The notes: a model not told the origin generated them from the sequence alone. Positions 9,136-19,215 are shown, counted from the first letter of the stretch. The stretch: DNA of 64,000 nt from Fischerella sp. PCC 9605 (GCF_000517105.1 NZ_KI912149.1:678390-742389), one strand, 5' to 3'. Numbers and translations are program-made.

Positions 9136-12100
9136 TTAGTTGTGACTCGCTCCTGCTAAGGGAAAAATGATTTCCTCTAGCGTTCGTAGTAATTCTTGCT
9201 CGTTATAAGGTTTAGAAAAGTAGGCTCTCGCGCCTAATTGCATCGCTAGTTGGCGATGTTTGTCACTGCTGCGAGAGGTGAGCATGGCAACTGGTATATT
9301 TTTAAAATCGTTGTTTGATTTTATACGTCCTAAAAAACCATATCCATCAATGCGCGGCATTTCAATATCACAGATTACAGCTTGGACTTTCAAGCCGTTT
9401 TGCAGTTTTTCTAAAGCATCTTGACCGTCTTTGGCTTGTTCTACTTGATACCCTCCTTTCTCCAAAGTCAATGCTAAAAAACGCCGGACATTAATTGAAT
9501 CATCAACAATTAAGATTGTTCCTTTTTGGTCTCTTGACGAATCTATAGGTTTATCCTCAGATGTGGTGAGGAACACTGTCTTTAACCTAGCTGATGGTAG
9601 TTGAGTGCTTCTAGGCGATCGCTCGTTAGCAGCAATCCAATACAATAATTCATTAATATTTACTAACGCCACTACTCGACCATCGCCCAAAATCGTACAG
9701 TTATTAAAGCCAGCAGGCAGAGGAATATTTCCTTCGATGCGGCGGATGGCAACTTCCTGTTCACCCCAACAACGGTCTATTTGTATGGCTACTGGTTGAT
9801 TGTTGCCTTTAACAATTAATACGCTGGCAGCGTTAATTGCAGGGGGAGTTTCTAGGTGAGGGTTGTCGTACCGGGGACAATTAAACTCTAAGTAGCGACC
9901 AAGGCGAATCAAGGGTATCATGGTTCCCTGCCAATTGATGACTTCGCTATTCAGCATCGGGAATACATGCTCGCTTTGCAGTAAGAAGATTTCCGAAACT
10001 GTATCTGTGGGGAAAGCCAAAAGCATACGATTGCTTTCTACGAGCAGCACTCTTGCTACGGAGAGGGTAAATGGCACTGATAAAGTGAAGGTAGTTCCTG
10101 ACCCTGGTAAGGTATCCACTTTAACGTCGCCCCGCACTTGTTTAAGATTGCTGCGAACTACATCCATGCCAACACCACGACCAGATAAGGTTGTGACTTG
10201 GTCTTTGGTACTAAAACCTGGCTCAAAAATCAGGGATAGCAGTTCTTCATCGCTAGCTTGCGCTAGCAGTGCTGCATCTAACCCCATCGCTAGGGCACGG
10301 GCACGAATTCCATCTAGAGAAATGCCTCGACCATCATCTCTGATCGTAATAATGGTGCGATTGCCTTGGTGAGTGGCTTTTATTTCAATCAATCCTTGCT
10401 CTGGTTTACCACAAGCACGCCGTGTGACAGCATCTTCGATGCCGTGATCGAAGGCATTTCGCATCAGGTGCATTAATGGCTCATTTAATGCCTCTAAGAT
10501 GCTGCGCTCAATCAGCGTACTAGCCCCTTCTATTTTCAATTGCACATTTTTGCCAAACTCCACACACAACTCACGCAGGGCCCTTGGAAAGCGATCGACA
10601 ATATCGGATAGAGGGCGCATCCTTACTTGTGTAAGCTTTCTCTGTAGCTGCTTGGATGTTTTGTTGAACTTCCTGGCAATTTGATCGGTATCGTCTATAC
10701 TGAGTTGAATGTCAGCAGTAACTTCTTGCACCTGCACAATGGTTTCCATCACTTCTTGCGAGAGCAGGTTTAATTCGTTATACCGATCCATTTCTAAGGC
10801 ATCAAATTTGCTTTCTATGCCATTTGTCTGATAGTTGTAGTCAGATGCAAAGCGATCGGAACCATTACTAGCTGGCAACGCTAGTGGTGATGCATTGTAT
10901 GGCATCACGTTCTGAGTGGCGATTTTGTCGTAGGCTGTACGTAGTTCTTGATTTTCTCGCTCTAGAATTTGGACTCGCTGACCGAGATTGCGAATCAGTT
11001 TGCGTAATCTTTCTAGCTGCAAGTTCATGCCATTACGCTGGATGATTAGCTCCCCAAACAAGTCATTAATCAGCTCAAGTTGCTTGCTGGGTACTCGGAC
11101 TGTATTTTCCTGAGTTTCGCGGTCTTTACCAAGACCAATTGACTCTCGTTTGGATTCAACAAACTTGTAATCTGTGGTGGGAATTTCTCTAGAAGTTACC
11201 GGAGTAGGCTCTGGCTGTGGTAGATCGTTTAGGGAATTACTATCATCGGCAAAGGCTGCTTCTAGGGCTTCAAAATCGGCAGCAATGATTTCTTCATCGA
11301 GCCAGGCTTCTGCTGCAACTTCGGTTTGGAGAAAGTCATTATGATCTGCTGTTGTTTCAGTTTCCAGAAACTGTGGGATGATGAATTCTTGTGTTTCTAA
11401 CAGGTCGGTTGTTGATTCTGTGGGAACTGTAAATTCATCTAGTTCGATTTTTGTTGGTAAGCCTTCTAGTTGATTTGTTAGCACTAATGCTTGCGATCGC
11501 CGCCACGCTGACAAAGCAGCAAGAGCAATTTGTTCAATTTGACTGGAATCAGCAGTGTCTAAGTGGTTGGCAATTGATTCACACAGTTGAGTAAAAGCTG
11601 ATAACTGGAGCATTTCACCCAAACCACCCAACTCAGCTGCCATTATGGCTACTTCTTCTTTCAAGCAAGGCTGTTGGCTATCTGCTAACACAGATTCTAG
11701 GCGCTGCAAACATCCCTCTACCTCAGTTTCAAAGAGTAAGGGTATAATATTTTGCCCATCATCTTCTGGTGAAAGTATAGTGGTAGCGTCTTCAGGAGTT
11801 GGATCGCCCAAACGCTGATGCAGTTCTTCAAAAACTGGGTAACAAAAGGTATTTAACCACTGCTCGTCTACTGTATTTCCTTCTGAGTGCAATTCCACTA
11901 TCTGCCGCAGCCAATCAATTCCAGATAGTAGTAAGCTTTGCAATTCCGTGTCAATTTCTAAAGAGTTTTTTCGTGTTTTTAAGACTTTAAAAGAATCTTC
12001 TAAACGGTGCGCCAAATCCGAGAGAGCGCGAAATCCCATCATCCCCGCACCACCTTTGATGGAGTGGGCAGATCGCAGTGCAGCGTTAATTTTTTCTGGA

Positions 12101-12213
12101 GCGATGCGATGATTGGTCTCGATTTCCAGTAATATTCCCTCTAATGTGTTGAGATAATCTGTTGCTTCCTCCAGAAACTGCATCTGGATTTCAAATTCTT
12201 TGTCCTTTGACAT
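9136..12213 (-). CDS. pixL: CheA-type hybrid histidine kinase with receiver (PixL-like)
   Basis: 1025 aa. Order: HPt domain at the N-terminus with phospho-His50 in SAHSIKGGAG; a second helical region to about 340; P3 dimerisation helices about 370-580; HATPase with NAFDHGIE, DDGRGI and SGRGVGMDVV; CheW-like domain about 730-870; C-terminal receiver about 895-1015 with ILIVDDS, Asp in ICDIEMP and Lys in FSKPY. It would phosphorylate its own receiver and the separate receivers of this operon in response to the neighbouring receptor. It is the last gene of a pixG-H-I-J-L order and is separated from the receptor gene by 212 bp of repeats. Confidence 0.88.
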   Translation of the reverse strand: MSKDKEFEIQMQFLEEATDYLNTLEGILLEIETNHRIAPEKINAALRSAHSIKGGAGMMGFRALSDLAHRLEDSFKVLKTRKNSLEIDTELQSLLLSGIDWLRQIVELHSEGNTVDEQWLNTFCYPVFEELHQRLGDPTPEDATTILSPEDDGQNIIPLLFETEVEGCLQRLESVLADSQQPCLKEEVAIMAAELGGLGEMLQLSAFTQLCESIANHLDTADSSQIEQIALAALSAWRRSQALVLTNQLEGLPTKIELDEFTVPTESTTDLLETQEFIIPQFLETETTADHNDFLQTEVAAEAWLDEEIIAADFEALEAAFADDSNSLNDLPQPEPTPVTSREIPTTDYKFVESKRESIGLGKDRETQENTVRVPSKQLELINDLFGELIIQRNGMNLQLERLRKLIRNLGQRVQILERENQELRTAYDKIATQNVMPYNASPLALPASNGSDRFASDYNYQTNGIESKFDALEMDRYNELNLLSQEVMETIVQVQEVTADIQLSIDDTDQIARKFNKTSKQLQRKLTQVRMRPLSDIVDRFPRALRELCVEFGKNVQLKIEGASTLIERSILEALNEPLMHLMRNAFDHGIEDAVTRRACGKPEQGLIEIKATHQGNRTIITIRDDGRGISLDGIRARALAMGLDAALLAQASDEELLSLIFEPGFSTKDQVTTLSGRGVGMDVVRSNLKQVRGDVKVDTLPGSGTTFTLSVPFTLSVARVLLVESNRMLLAFPTDTVSEIFLLQSEHVFPMLNSEVINWQGTMIPLIRLGRYLEFNCPRYDNPHLETPPAINAASVLIVKGNNQPVAIQIDRCWGEQEVAIRRIEGNIPLPAGFNNCTILGDGRVVALVNINELLYWIAANERSPRSTQLPSARLKTVFLTTSEDKPIDSSRDQKGTILIVDDSINVRRFLALTLEKGGYQVEQAKDGQDALEKLQNGLKVQAVICDIEMPRIDGYGFLGRIKSNNDFKNIPVAMLTSRSSDKHRQLAMQLGARAYFSKPYNEQELLRTLEEIIFPLAGASHN

Positions 12214-12425
12214 AGCTGTTGTCCTTAGTCATTAGTTATTAGTTATTAGTTATTAGTTAGTGGTTAGTAGTTGGTAGTATTTTGTTGGTGGTTGGTGGTG
12301 AGCCAGCGCGCTCCAAAGGGGGTTTCCCCCATGAGTGACTAGCGAACCCGGAGGGTTGGTCGTTGTTTGAAATCACAAACAACAAACAACAAGCAACAAG
12401 CAACTAACAACTAATCAACTAACAA
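12214..12425. repeat. Heptad repeats plus a palindromic dispersed repeat inside the pix operon
   Basis: TAGTTATTAGTTATTAGT heptads and GTTGTT/AACAAAC tracts flank a palindromic unit at 12299-12356 (AGCCAGCGCG ... GGGGGTTTCCCCC ... CTAGCGAACCCG). A second copy of that unit lies at 27968-28023. Confidence 0.75.
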
Positions 12426-15275
12426 CTAACTGACCTTGAACGTACCGACAGTTTCCTGTAATTTTTGGGAAATCTTCACAGTTTTTTGCAAAGATTCAGA
12501 AACTTGCAGGGAAGAGTCGCTTGTGCGTTTGGAAATGGTGGCGATCTGTTTCATCAATTCGCTCACAATTTGTGATATTTCCACACCAGAAGCTGTAGTA
12601 GTAGAAATTGATTGTACCAAAGCATCAATTTGTCGCGAAACTTCTAATATTTGACTGAGGCTGCCTTTGGCATCTTCAACAATGCGTGTACCTTCAACTA
12701 CCTGGGTGGTTCCTACTTCCATTGCTTGCACTACTTCGCTGGTTTCGCGTTGGATATTCTCGACGATTTGCTCAATTTCTTTAGTCGCCGCCGCCGATCG
12801 CGCTGCTAGTTCGCCTACTTCTTCAGCAACAACGGCAAAACCTTGACCTTCTTCACCTGCACGCGCCGCCTCAATCCCAGCATTGATGGCTAACAAGTTA
12901 GTCTGCATGGAAATCTGGTTAATCAATGCCACAACTCGAGAAATCTGTTGGGTAGATTCTCCCAAGCGCTTCACTTTCTTAGCGGTTTCACCTACGGTTT
13001 CTCGCAGGTGTAAAATATTTTGTACTGTCATATCCATTGCTTGTCCGCTCTTGGTAGCAGTATCAGAAGCATTTTTGGCGATTTTAGCTGCTTGGTGGGC
13101 GCTGTCTGCTACTGCTTGGATAGACCCTGTCATCCGGTCAACTGCATCTAGGGTGCGGTTTATTTCAGCAGCTTGCGTCAGTGCTTCTTCTGCAAGGTTG
13201 CGGATTGAACCAGAGTTATCGCCGATCGCATCATTTACTTGGATAGCGGCAATTTTGACTTGCGTGACAATATCTCGCAAACTTTCAACGATGGAGTTGA
13301 AAAAGTCAGCAACGGTGCCGATTTCGCCGGCGGTAACTTCTGCACGTACTGTCAAGTCACCACTAGCTGCACCTTCTACGTTACTGAGCAATTCTAGCAG
13401 TTGCATTTGCAAGGCTTCTTTTTGCTGTCGTTCGTCGATGGAGGATTTTTCAGCTAGCGCCCTAGCTTGTTCCACTTCGTCTAGCAACTTGGCTTGTTCC
13501 ATCGCGTAGCCGATTTGGGTGGCAAGCTGTTTAAATAAATCAATTTCTGGTTGTTGCCAAAGCCGGGGAGTCTGGCAATGATGGGCAATCAACAAACCTA
13601 CTAATTGCTCTTCAATCACAATTGGTGCAATCAAATTAGCTTTGACTGCAAATTTTTCCAACATATTGATGTAGCAGTCGGCGTTGACCAGGTCTGCGTC
13701 TTGATAAATATTAGTAATCGCCCGTACTCGCCCATCTCTGTAAGTATTGACATGACGTTCCCGAAAACAAGGATCGTCGATATGTACTCCATGCATTTTG
13801 GGCAAACCAGCATTTACCGCTTCAGCGACGACGCAGCCATCCCAGGCATCAGAATTAAATTCGTAAATAATGACTCGGTCTGTTTTCAGTGCTTGTCGAA
13901 GTTCTCGAACTGCTGTCTTATAGATATCCTCAACTTTGAGGTTTCTCCTAATCCGCAAGGTAATATCTGCAAGTATTTTTGCCCGTTCCGTTTCCTGTTC
14001 TTGTTCTTTGAGCAGGGTTTCTAGCTGACCTGCCATGTGGTTAATATTGGCATTTAAAATCCCTAACTCGTCCTCTCCTTCTACAATCAGACGGGTATTG
14101 AATTCACCTTGTCCAAGTCTTTGTACTGTTGCTGTTGCTTTCAATATCGGTTCTGTAGAACGTTTGGCTATCCACGCGGCGATCGCCGCCACGATGATTG
14201 CTGTCAGTCCCGTACCAAGTGCGAAAGTCAATAACAATTCTTGTTGGGTTGCAAAAGCATTTTCTGTATTGGTTGCCAGCAGTACTTCCCATTTCAAATC
14301 TGGCAAACCTTTTAGTGGTTGGAGGCGTACGAAGCTTAATAACTGCGTGCGATTGCCATGAACTGGATCTAATCCGATTACAGTACTTTCTCTGAATGAT
14401 GCTAGCTTTTTGTATACATCTGGATAATCTGTTTTAATGTTACTATTTAAGTGTTCCTCTTCCGCCGCCACGAACAAATTCCCAGAACTATCGAGCAAAA
14501 AATACTCCTCTACTGTTTTTGTATAAGTTTTTGCTAAATTATCTAGTGGTTGTACGGCCATCCGCGTTCTGACGACTGCAATGATGTTCCCTGTACTGCT
14601 ATCTTTAACAGGTGCCGCAATAAAAATACTATTTTTCTTTGTAGTAGGTGATACTTCTGGTTGACTGATATGAGGGCGATCGCTTTTCTGTACCGCCTTG
14701 AAAAAATCGCGATCTTTGACGTTAGCAATGGCATCTGCTTGCGATTTTAAGATCAAATTACCGTTTAAATCATACAAAGCAATGCTGTCATAGATTTGAT
14801 TGCCATCTACAGTTTTGGCATCTATAATCTTGTCCAGCATTGCTTGTTTTTCTTGAGGAGAAGTAGCTGCGCTAACGCTGGGATTTATCAGGATTGGCAG
14901 ATTAGATATGAACTGAATATCTGAATACCGTTCAAACATGAAACGGTTGATTTGATCTGCCAAATCTTCAGCTTGAAATTGTTGAAGCTGGGAAGCTTTG
15001 TTTTGCAGGGAGTACTTCGTAAGTTGATAGGCAAGTGTACCAATCCCTAATACGGGCAGCGTCCCAATAGCGATCGCTAATATTGTTGCTTTCGTACCTA
15101 AACTGAGGCGTTTGAAAGCGTTATTAACACGATTGAGGCGAGAACGTTTAACAGTTTTGTCATCAACGGGCAGACTCGGTAGTCGTACTAAACTATCTGT
15201 AATTGTTTGAGAAGAAACCATTGATTCCCGTTTTTCAACATCGCTACTCTTAGCTGCATCCGTCTTATTAAACAT
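12426..15275 (-). CDS. pixJ: Methyl-accepting receptor with Cache, HAMP and DXCF-type CBCR GAF domain (PixJ-like)
   Basis: 949 aa. TM1 about 63-84, periplasmic double-Cache region about 85-345, TM2 about 347-369, HAMP about 370-425, GAF about 435-590, MCP signalling domain about 640-949 with the hairpin tip [17 protein letters not shown]. The GAF domain carries D501-P502-C503-F504 (a DXCF motif) and a canonical bilin-site Cys534 (ADCYINML) followed by [12 protein letters not shown]. These two cysteines, 31 apart, are the signature of dual-Cys cyanobacteriochromes such as TePixJ, usually blue/green or similar. So the receptor probably senses light through the GAF and something else through the Cache domain. 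It is co-oriented with CheW, two receivers and CheA. Confidence 0.88.
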   Translation of the reverse strand: MFNKTDAAKSSDVEKRESMVSSQTITDSLVRLPSLPVDDKTVKRSRLNRVNNAFKRLSLGTKATILAIAIGTLPVLGIGTLAYQLTKYSLQNKASQLQQFQAEDLADQINRFMFERYSDIQFISNLPILINPSVSAATSPQEKQAMLDKIIDAKTVDGNQIYDSIALYDLNGNLILKSQADAIANVKDRDFFKAVQKSDRPHISQPEVSPTTKKNSIFIAAPVKDSSTGNIIAVVRTRMAVQPLDNLAKTYTKTVEEYFLLDSSGNLFVAAEEEHLNSNIKTDYPDVYKKLASFRESTVIGLDPVHGNRTQLLSFVRLQPLKGLPDLKWEVLLATNTENAFATQQELLLTFALGTGLTAIIVAAIAAWIAKRSTEPILKATATVQRLGQGEFNTRLIVEGEDELGILNANINHMAGQLETLLKEQEQETERAKILADITLRIRRNLKVEDIYKTAVRELRQALKTDRVIIYEFNSDAWDGCVVAEAVNAGLPKMHGVHIDDPCFRERHVNTYRDGRVRAITNIYQDADLVNADCYINMLEKFAVKANLIAPIVIEEQLVGLLIAHHCQTPRLWQQPEIDLFKQLATQIGYAMEQAKLLDEVEQARALAEKSSIDERQQKEALQMQLLELLSNVEGAASGDLTVRAEVTAGEIGTVADFFNSIVESLRDIVTQVKIAAIQVNDAIGDNSGSIRNLAEEALTQAAEINRTLDAVDRMTGSIQAVADSAHQAAKIAKNASDTATKSGQAMDMTVQNILHLRETVGETAKKVKRLGESTQQISRVVALINQISMQTNLLAINAGIEAARAGEEGQGFAVVAEEVGELAARSAAATKEIEQIVENIQRETSEVVQAMEVGTTQVVEGTRIVEDAKGSLSQILEVSRQIDALVQSISTTTASGVEISQIVSELMKQIATISKRTSDSSLQVSESLQKTVKISQKLQETVGTFKVS

Positions 15276-15338
15276 AAAATCAATTCCCTGAATAGGTGAA
15301 GAATAACCCCAAAAAATTCGTTTTTATAGTAATACACC

Positions 15339-15836
15339 CTAGTTACCATGCAGAATAGAAGATTGGACAATAGCCTGTGCATCTAATACCAGTAATATTT
15401 CCTTTTGTTGTACAACGCATCCGCGCAAATAGGGAACCAAACTGGAGGCGACTTGCCCAACAGGAGAGCGAATTTCATCAGGCATAAATTTTGTTGTACC
15501 TTTTATCTCTTGCACAACTAAACCTAAAAGCACTGATTCCACGCGAATAATGATAATACTAAACTGCCGAAATCTGTTGTCCAAGGATTCTAAATTGAGC
15601 ATCCTTGGTAAATCTACAACCCAAACTATATGACTCCGCCAATTCATTAATCCCAGTATGCAGACTGGCATGTTTGGCATTGAAGTCACAGACTCCACAG
15701 GTACAACAATTGCTTCCTGCGTATACCTCATTGATAAAACAGCAGGGGCTTGTTTATTCAACTGAAATCGAAGATAGCCATCTTCCAAGTTATTGTTAGT
15801 TGGTTTAGAGGCCAGTGTAAGTTTTGAATTATTCAT
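15339..15836 (-). CDS. pixI: CheW-like adaptor (PixI-like)
   Basis: 165 aa from the ATG at 15836; a GTG at 15866 in the same frame would overlap the preceding receiver gene. The CheW fold is seen in LSMRYTQEAIVVPVESV, ILGLMNWRSHIVWVVDLPRML and the region LLGLVVQEIKGT. It couples the PixJ-like receptor to the PixL-like kinase. Four bases separate the stop of the upstream receiver gene from this ATG, so the two are certainly co-transcribed. Confidence 0.85.
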   Translation of the reverse strand: MNNSKLTLASKPTNNNLEDGYLRFQLNKQAPAVLSMRYTQEAIVVPVESVTSMPNMPVCILGLMNWRSHIVWVVDLPRMLNLESLDNRFRQFSIIIIRVESVLLGLVVQEIKGTTKFMPDEIRSPVGQVASSLVPYLRGCVVQQKEILLVLDAQAIVQSSILHGN

Positions 15837-15840
15837 TGAT

Positions 15841-16218
15841 TCAAATCGCCACTGATTTAATCGCACGCAAAAGCTGTTCGCGGGTATAAGGCTTTGTTAA
15901 ATAGGCATCTGCACCTTGTCTCATTGCCCACAATCTATCAATTTCCTGATTTTTGGAACTGCAAATCACAATAGGTACTTTCTGAGTCACCGGATTTTTT
16001 TTGAGAAAACGGCACAACTCAAACCCGCTCATTCCTGGCATGACAACATCAGTGACAATAACATCTGGCTGTTGTGAGGTGGCTTTCTCCATTGCTTCTT
16101 TTGCACCAGTTGCTTTAATGACGTTGTAGCCACTTTCTTTTAGATAGTGGCTCATTAGTTCTAATTCACTGGGAGAATCTTCCACAACTAAAATAGTCCC
16201 AAGCAAAGTTAAACTCAC
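15841..16218 (-). CDS. pixH: Single-domain response regulator (PixH/CheY-like)
   Basis: 125 aa, one receiver domain: acidic pocket VVEDSPSE, phospho-Asp in VIVTDVVMPGMSG, Thr/Ser switch in VICSSK and Lys in LTKPYTREQL. No output domain, as expected for a CheY-type regulator acting on type IV pilus motors. Second gene of the pix-type operon, 69 bp after the PATAN-REC gene. Confidence 0.87.
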   Translation of the reverse strand: MSLTLLGTILVVEDSPSELELMSHYLKESGYNVIKATGAKEAMEKATSQQPDVIVTDVVMPGMSGFELCRFLKKNPVTQKVPIVICSSKNQEIDRLWAMRQGADAYLTKPYTREQLLRAIKSVAI

Positions 16219-16287
16219 TCCTAAATCTCCTAAACAACTAATAGTGTTACTAAATCAGATTATCTTTTACATTCGGGCAATATGACA

Positions 16288-17364
16288 TTAATCAAGGTGT
16301 TTAAACACCATTTTTAATAGATCCGACTGTGTAAATGGCTTAGTTAAATAGCCTGACGATCTCACCATTTTTGCCTTGGCTCTGTCTATAAATCCTGTTC
16401 TACCAGTCACCATGATTATAGGTGTATTCTTAAAAGCTGAGTGTCTACGCAACAAAGAACATAGCTCATAACCATCCAAGTTTGGCATTTCTACATCTAA
16501 TAAAATTAAGTCAGGTTTGCTACGAAGAATTTGCATTAACGCTTTCACCGGATCGTTGATCATTACAACTGCAAAAGTGCTTTCATCTAAAAAATTTCGA
16601 ATAGAATTTAAGACTGTGGGACTGTCATCAATGCAGGCAACTGTATATAAGCTTCTACTAGCTGGTTGCAAAGGAATTTGGCGATGCAGGCTACTGCTTG
16701 ATGTATCAACGAAATTGCTTTCTGTTGATAATTGTTGTTCGGGTTTGATTTGAGATTGCACCATCCTCTGGGATGGCGTTTTTGGCAAAATTGGTGGATT
16801 TTCTTCAGTAATAACCGCTGAGTGCTGTTCTTGGCGATTTCGTAACTGCTTTTGACAATGTTCTACCAATAATCGCAAATCCAATCGACAAAACTTTGGC
16901 AGTTCATCTAAAGGAGTTTCACGATAAAATTCATAACTGCCTTGTTTTAAGGTCAAGAATGACTCCAGCACCTCTTTGGCTAATTCGTCTATTAAGATCG
17001 CTGCTTGCGGAGGAGTAATATAGTCTTGATTTACTAACCAGCAAATAGCTTGATAATCCGCGTGTGGCATTGATTGATTTTCATTCTTTGTTTCAAACAT
17101 CAGCCGCATTTGCACGCGATTTGCACTTAATAAAGTCGGGATTTGTTGACTCAATCGTCGCAAGTGATTATCCAACCTTTCAAACAGTTTATCTGAATAG
17201 GAGGCGTAAGTAAGTTTTCCTTCTTCTAAATAAATTGACCAAGAAGCTGTGTCAGTAATTACTCGCAAACAACCTGTAGCACGTCTGCTAGTTAGTTGTG
17301 CTAACAGAGACAGGGGGTGTAGTTTCTGGAAAAACCTGTAGCTACCTATAGAACTTGTGCTCAT
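16288..17364 (-). CDS. pixG: PATAN domain response regulator (PixG-like)
   Basis: 358 aa. N-terminal PATAN/DUF4388 region about 1-190 (SLLAQLTSRRATGCLRV; YLEEGKLTYASY) and C-terminal receiver about 230-358 with CIDDSPTVL, Asp in LILLDVEMPNLDGYELC and Lys in LTKPFTQ. PatA/PixG-type proteins direct type IV pilus polarity in phototaxis and link it to extension ATPases. First gene of the operon; its upstream region is long and AT-rich. Confidence 0.86.
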   Translation of the reverse strand: MSTSSIGSYRFFQKLHPLSLLAQLTSRRATGCLRVITDTASWSIYLEEGKLTYASYSDKLFERLDNHLRRLSQQIPTLLSANRVQMRLMFETKNENQSMPHADYQAICWLVNQDYITPPQAAILIDELAKEVLESFLTLKQGSYEFYRETPLDELPKFCRLDLRLLVEHCQKQLRNRQEQHSAVITEENPPILPKTPSQRMVQSQIKPEQQLSTESNFVDTSSSSLHRQIPLQPASRSLYTVACIDDSPTVLNSIRNFLDESTFAVVMINDPVKALMQILRSKPDLILLDVEMPNLDGYELCSLLRRHSAFKNTPIIMVTGRTGFIDRAKAKMVRSSGYLTKPFTQSDLLKMVFKHLD

Positions 17365-18201
17365 TTTGCTTTTGCTTGTTGCTCAATTAGATAGGTCTAA
17401 GCTATATTTGTGCAGAAGGTCTACACAATAGAATTAAATAAACTTTAGTTTATTGTATCAAAAGATACTACTAGTGAAGATTCTATTTGTGGTTAAACCT
17501 AATGGTAATAGCTTTATTTTCGCTTTACAAATCTCCGTGAAATTATAAGTAGTAGTTATTTTACTTAACTTATACAGAGATTAACAAACATTCTCCGGTA
17601 AATGGTGAAAAAAATGTAAAGACTGAATTAAGCGACTCACCCTCAAGTAAACATTATGTAACTATAACCGCAATAATACTGCTTAAAATCACAAGATAAA
17701 ACTTGCTTTAGTCAGTATTGGTACTTAAGTATAATACGCTTGATGAACCTCAAGTAAACTTTGGAGCAATTTAAGTAAATCTACTTAATATTTGGTAAAC
17801 AACCTAAAATCAAAATCTTCAATCTCTGTAACACTATCATTTATATTTATTTTTGTTTGCACCAAGTTACTTGATTAACATTTACATTCGTACTTTTGTT
17901 TACATTACTTAAAGTAGTATTTACTACAATATGATTTTTGACAATATTATTTGGAGCACAGCTAATAACTGTCTGGACATACGCCATAGGTGTTTTTGGA
18001 GGGTAGCATTTGAACATATATCTTTTCATCAAAACAAAAAATTGTCACAACAAATGCTACGCTTCTCGAAGCGGCGTAAGCGCGTCTACGCGCTTACTTA
18101 GATATATCTTAAAGATAAAAACCGATATTTGATTGATATTAACTGTTTTAGCTTGTAAATGAAGTTCTACTTTGTCTGTCCAAATAATTATAGGCACATC
18201 C
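17365..18201. other. AT-rich upstream region of the pix operon
   Basis: Mostly A/T with a direct repeat CCTCAAGTAAAC at 17641-17652 and 17748-17759 and a related TTTAAGTAAATCTACTT near 17770, which could be regulator sites. Near the other end is a hairpin GTAAGCGCG/CGCGCTTAC (18076-18097). A 61-codon open frame at 17847-18032 (minus) has no recognisable features; I leave it uncalled. Confidence 0.5.
18076..18097. repeat. Short palindromic repeat
   Basis: Arms GTAAGCGCG and CGCGCTTAC around a TCTA loop, preceded by GCTTCTCGAAGC. Similar GCGTCTACG pieces occur at 30749 and 30801, so this is a dispersed non-coding element. Confidence 0.6.
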
Positions 18202-18561
18202 TTATTCATAACTGTTGCATTTATTTACACCCAAAGCCACATCAGCTAGTAATTCGTCTGCTAAGTCGAGAAGCTTTACTATTCGTTCATCACTAAGTTG
18301 ATAGTAGACAAAACGCCCCTGCTGTTGACGAATAACCAAATCACAACAGCGCAAACATCCAAGATGGTTAGAAACATTAGACTGGGTAAGTCCTGTAGTC
18401 TCAACAATTTCGTTAACAGTTAAGGGACCAGAACGCAAGGCATTGAGAATAGACATACGCGAGCGATCGGAAAACCCGCGAAATAGTTTAACCTTCAGAT
18501 CGAGTGCTTGGGTGTTGATGATTGTAGTTTTAGCGATCATTAAAAAAGTCTCGAAAAGCAT
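18202..18561 (-). CDS. ArsR/SmtB family metal-sensing repressor, CmtR-like
   Basis: 119 aa (an alternative ATG at 18540 gives 112 aa; neither has a clear Shine-Dalgarno). Winged helix with recognition helix GLTQSNVSNHLGCLRCCDLV. This closely resembles mycobacterial CmtR (TRSNVSNHLSCLRGCGLV), whose Cd/Pb ligands are Cys57, Cys61 and a C-terminal Cys102. Here C69 and C73 have the same spacing and C115 sits 42 residues further, as in CmtR. An extra Cys72 is present. It is divergent from the metallothionein gene, with a perfect 22-bp palindrome between them, so it most likely represses smtA and itself until metal binds. Confidence 0.85.
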   Translation of the reverse strand: MLFETFLMIAKTTIINTQALDLKVKLFRGFSDRSRMSILNALRSGPLTVNEIVETTGLTQSNVSNHLGCLRCCDLVIRQQQGRFVYYQLSDERIVKLLDLADELLADVALGVNKCNSYE

Positions 18562-18572
18562 TATTATTTTTA

Positions 18573-18594
18573 CATATCAGTATTTACTGATATG
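18573..18594. promoter_or_regulatory. Operator palindrome between the ArsR repressor and metallothionein genes
   Basis: Perfect inverted repeat with 10-bp arms: CATATCAGTA (18573-18582), spacer TT, then TACTGATATG (18585-18594). Size, central 2-bp spacer and place (12 bp before the repressor ATG, 82 bp before smtA) fit ArsR/SmtB-type operators. Confidence 0.75.
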
Positions 18595-18676
18595 ATATTC
18601 TTGTCGAGCAAAGACAGCGATCGCCATCCCCGCTGCTTAACTAATCATTTCATAATCAAAAGGAGAAGGTAAAGCT

Positions 18677-18853
18677 ATGGCAGCAACCGTAAACCAAATA
18701 AAGTGTGCGTGTGGTACTTGCCTGTGCGTTGTTTCCATTGAGGATGCCATCATGAAGGATGGTAAACCTTACTGTTGTGAAGCTTGTGCTAATAGCCATC
18801 AAAGCGGTGAAGTCTGCACTCAATGCCAATCTGTTTGTGGCTGTGCATCTTGA
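18677..18853 (+). CDS. smtA: SmtA-type bacterial metallothionein
   Basis: A 58-aa gene. It reads MAATVNQIKCACGTCLC ..., then YCCEACANSH, then CTQCQSVCGC. There are 11 cysteines (C10, 12, 15, 17, 33, 34, 37, 47, 50, 54, 56) plus His41. The CxCxxCxC start and CCEAC core match Synechococcus SmtA, a Zn/Cd-buffering cytosolic metallothionein, which has nine Cys. An AGGAG ribosome site lies about 11 bp before the ATG. It is transcribed away from the ArsR repressor across the palindromic operator. Confidence 0.93.
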   Translation: MAATVNQIKCACGTCLCVVSIEDAIMKDGKPYCCEACANSHQSGEVCTQCQSVCGCAS

Positions 18854-19215
18854 GGAAAGCAGACTTTGCTCTTTGCATTGTGCCCTTTTAGCTTAACTCC
18901 GTCAGAAGTCTTGCTAAACCAAGCTTCTTGTACGCTGTCAGGCGTTCCCGTAAAGCAAATTTATCATGCCTGTTTCATCAGTTTATATTCGACTGTGAGT
19001 GCAGCTAGTAGGTTTTCTTGCCATTACCAATTACCAATTACCAATTACCGACACGGGCGGATAATATAAGTGTTCAAGCGGACATGATATTAAACATCCC
19101 CACAGCAACGTCAGCCGTAGTTAGGCAACTTGGGGGGACAAGTAAAGAACCGTCAATTTCTAATCAGCGCAACTTGAAGAGTGCAAAATTATTGGACATA
19201 CTCAACTTTAATTTG
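18854..19215. other. Spacer between smtA and the MerC gene
   Basis: About 360 bp. It holds a short ATTACCA tandem run (19022-19050) and a segment with GTTCAAGCGGACATGATATT that looks like the edge of a mobile element, though I cannot assign it. No gene seen. Confidence 0.5.

Noticed and set aside
13605-14024. Plus-strand open frame over the GAF part of the receptor
   Set aside because: Antisense shadow of the CBCR GAF coding region.
17847-18032. 61-codon frame in the pix upstream region
   Set aside because: AT-rich, Asn/Val-rich product without recognisable features; too weak to call.
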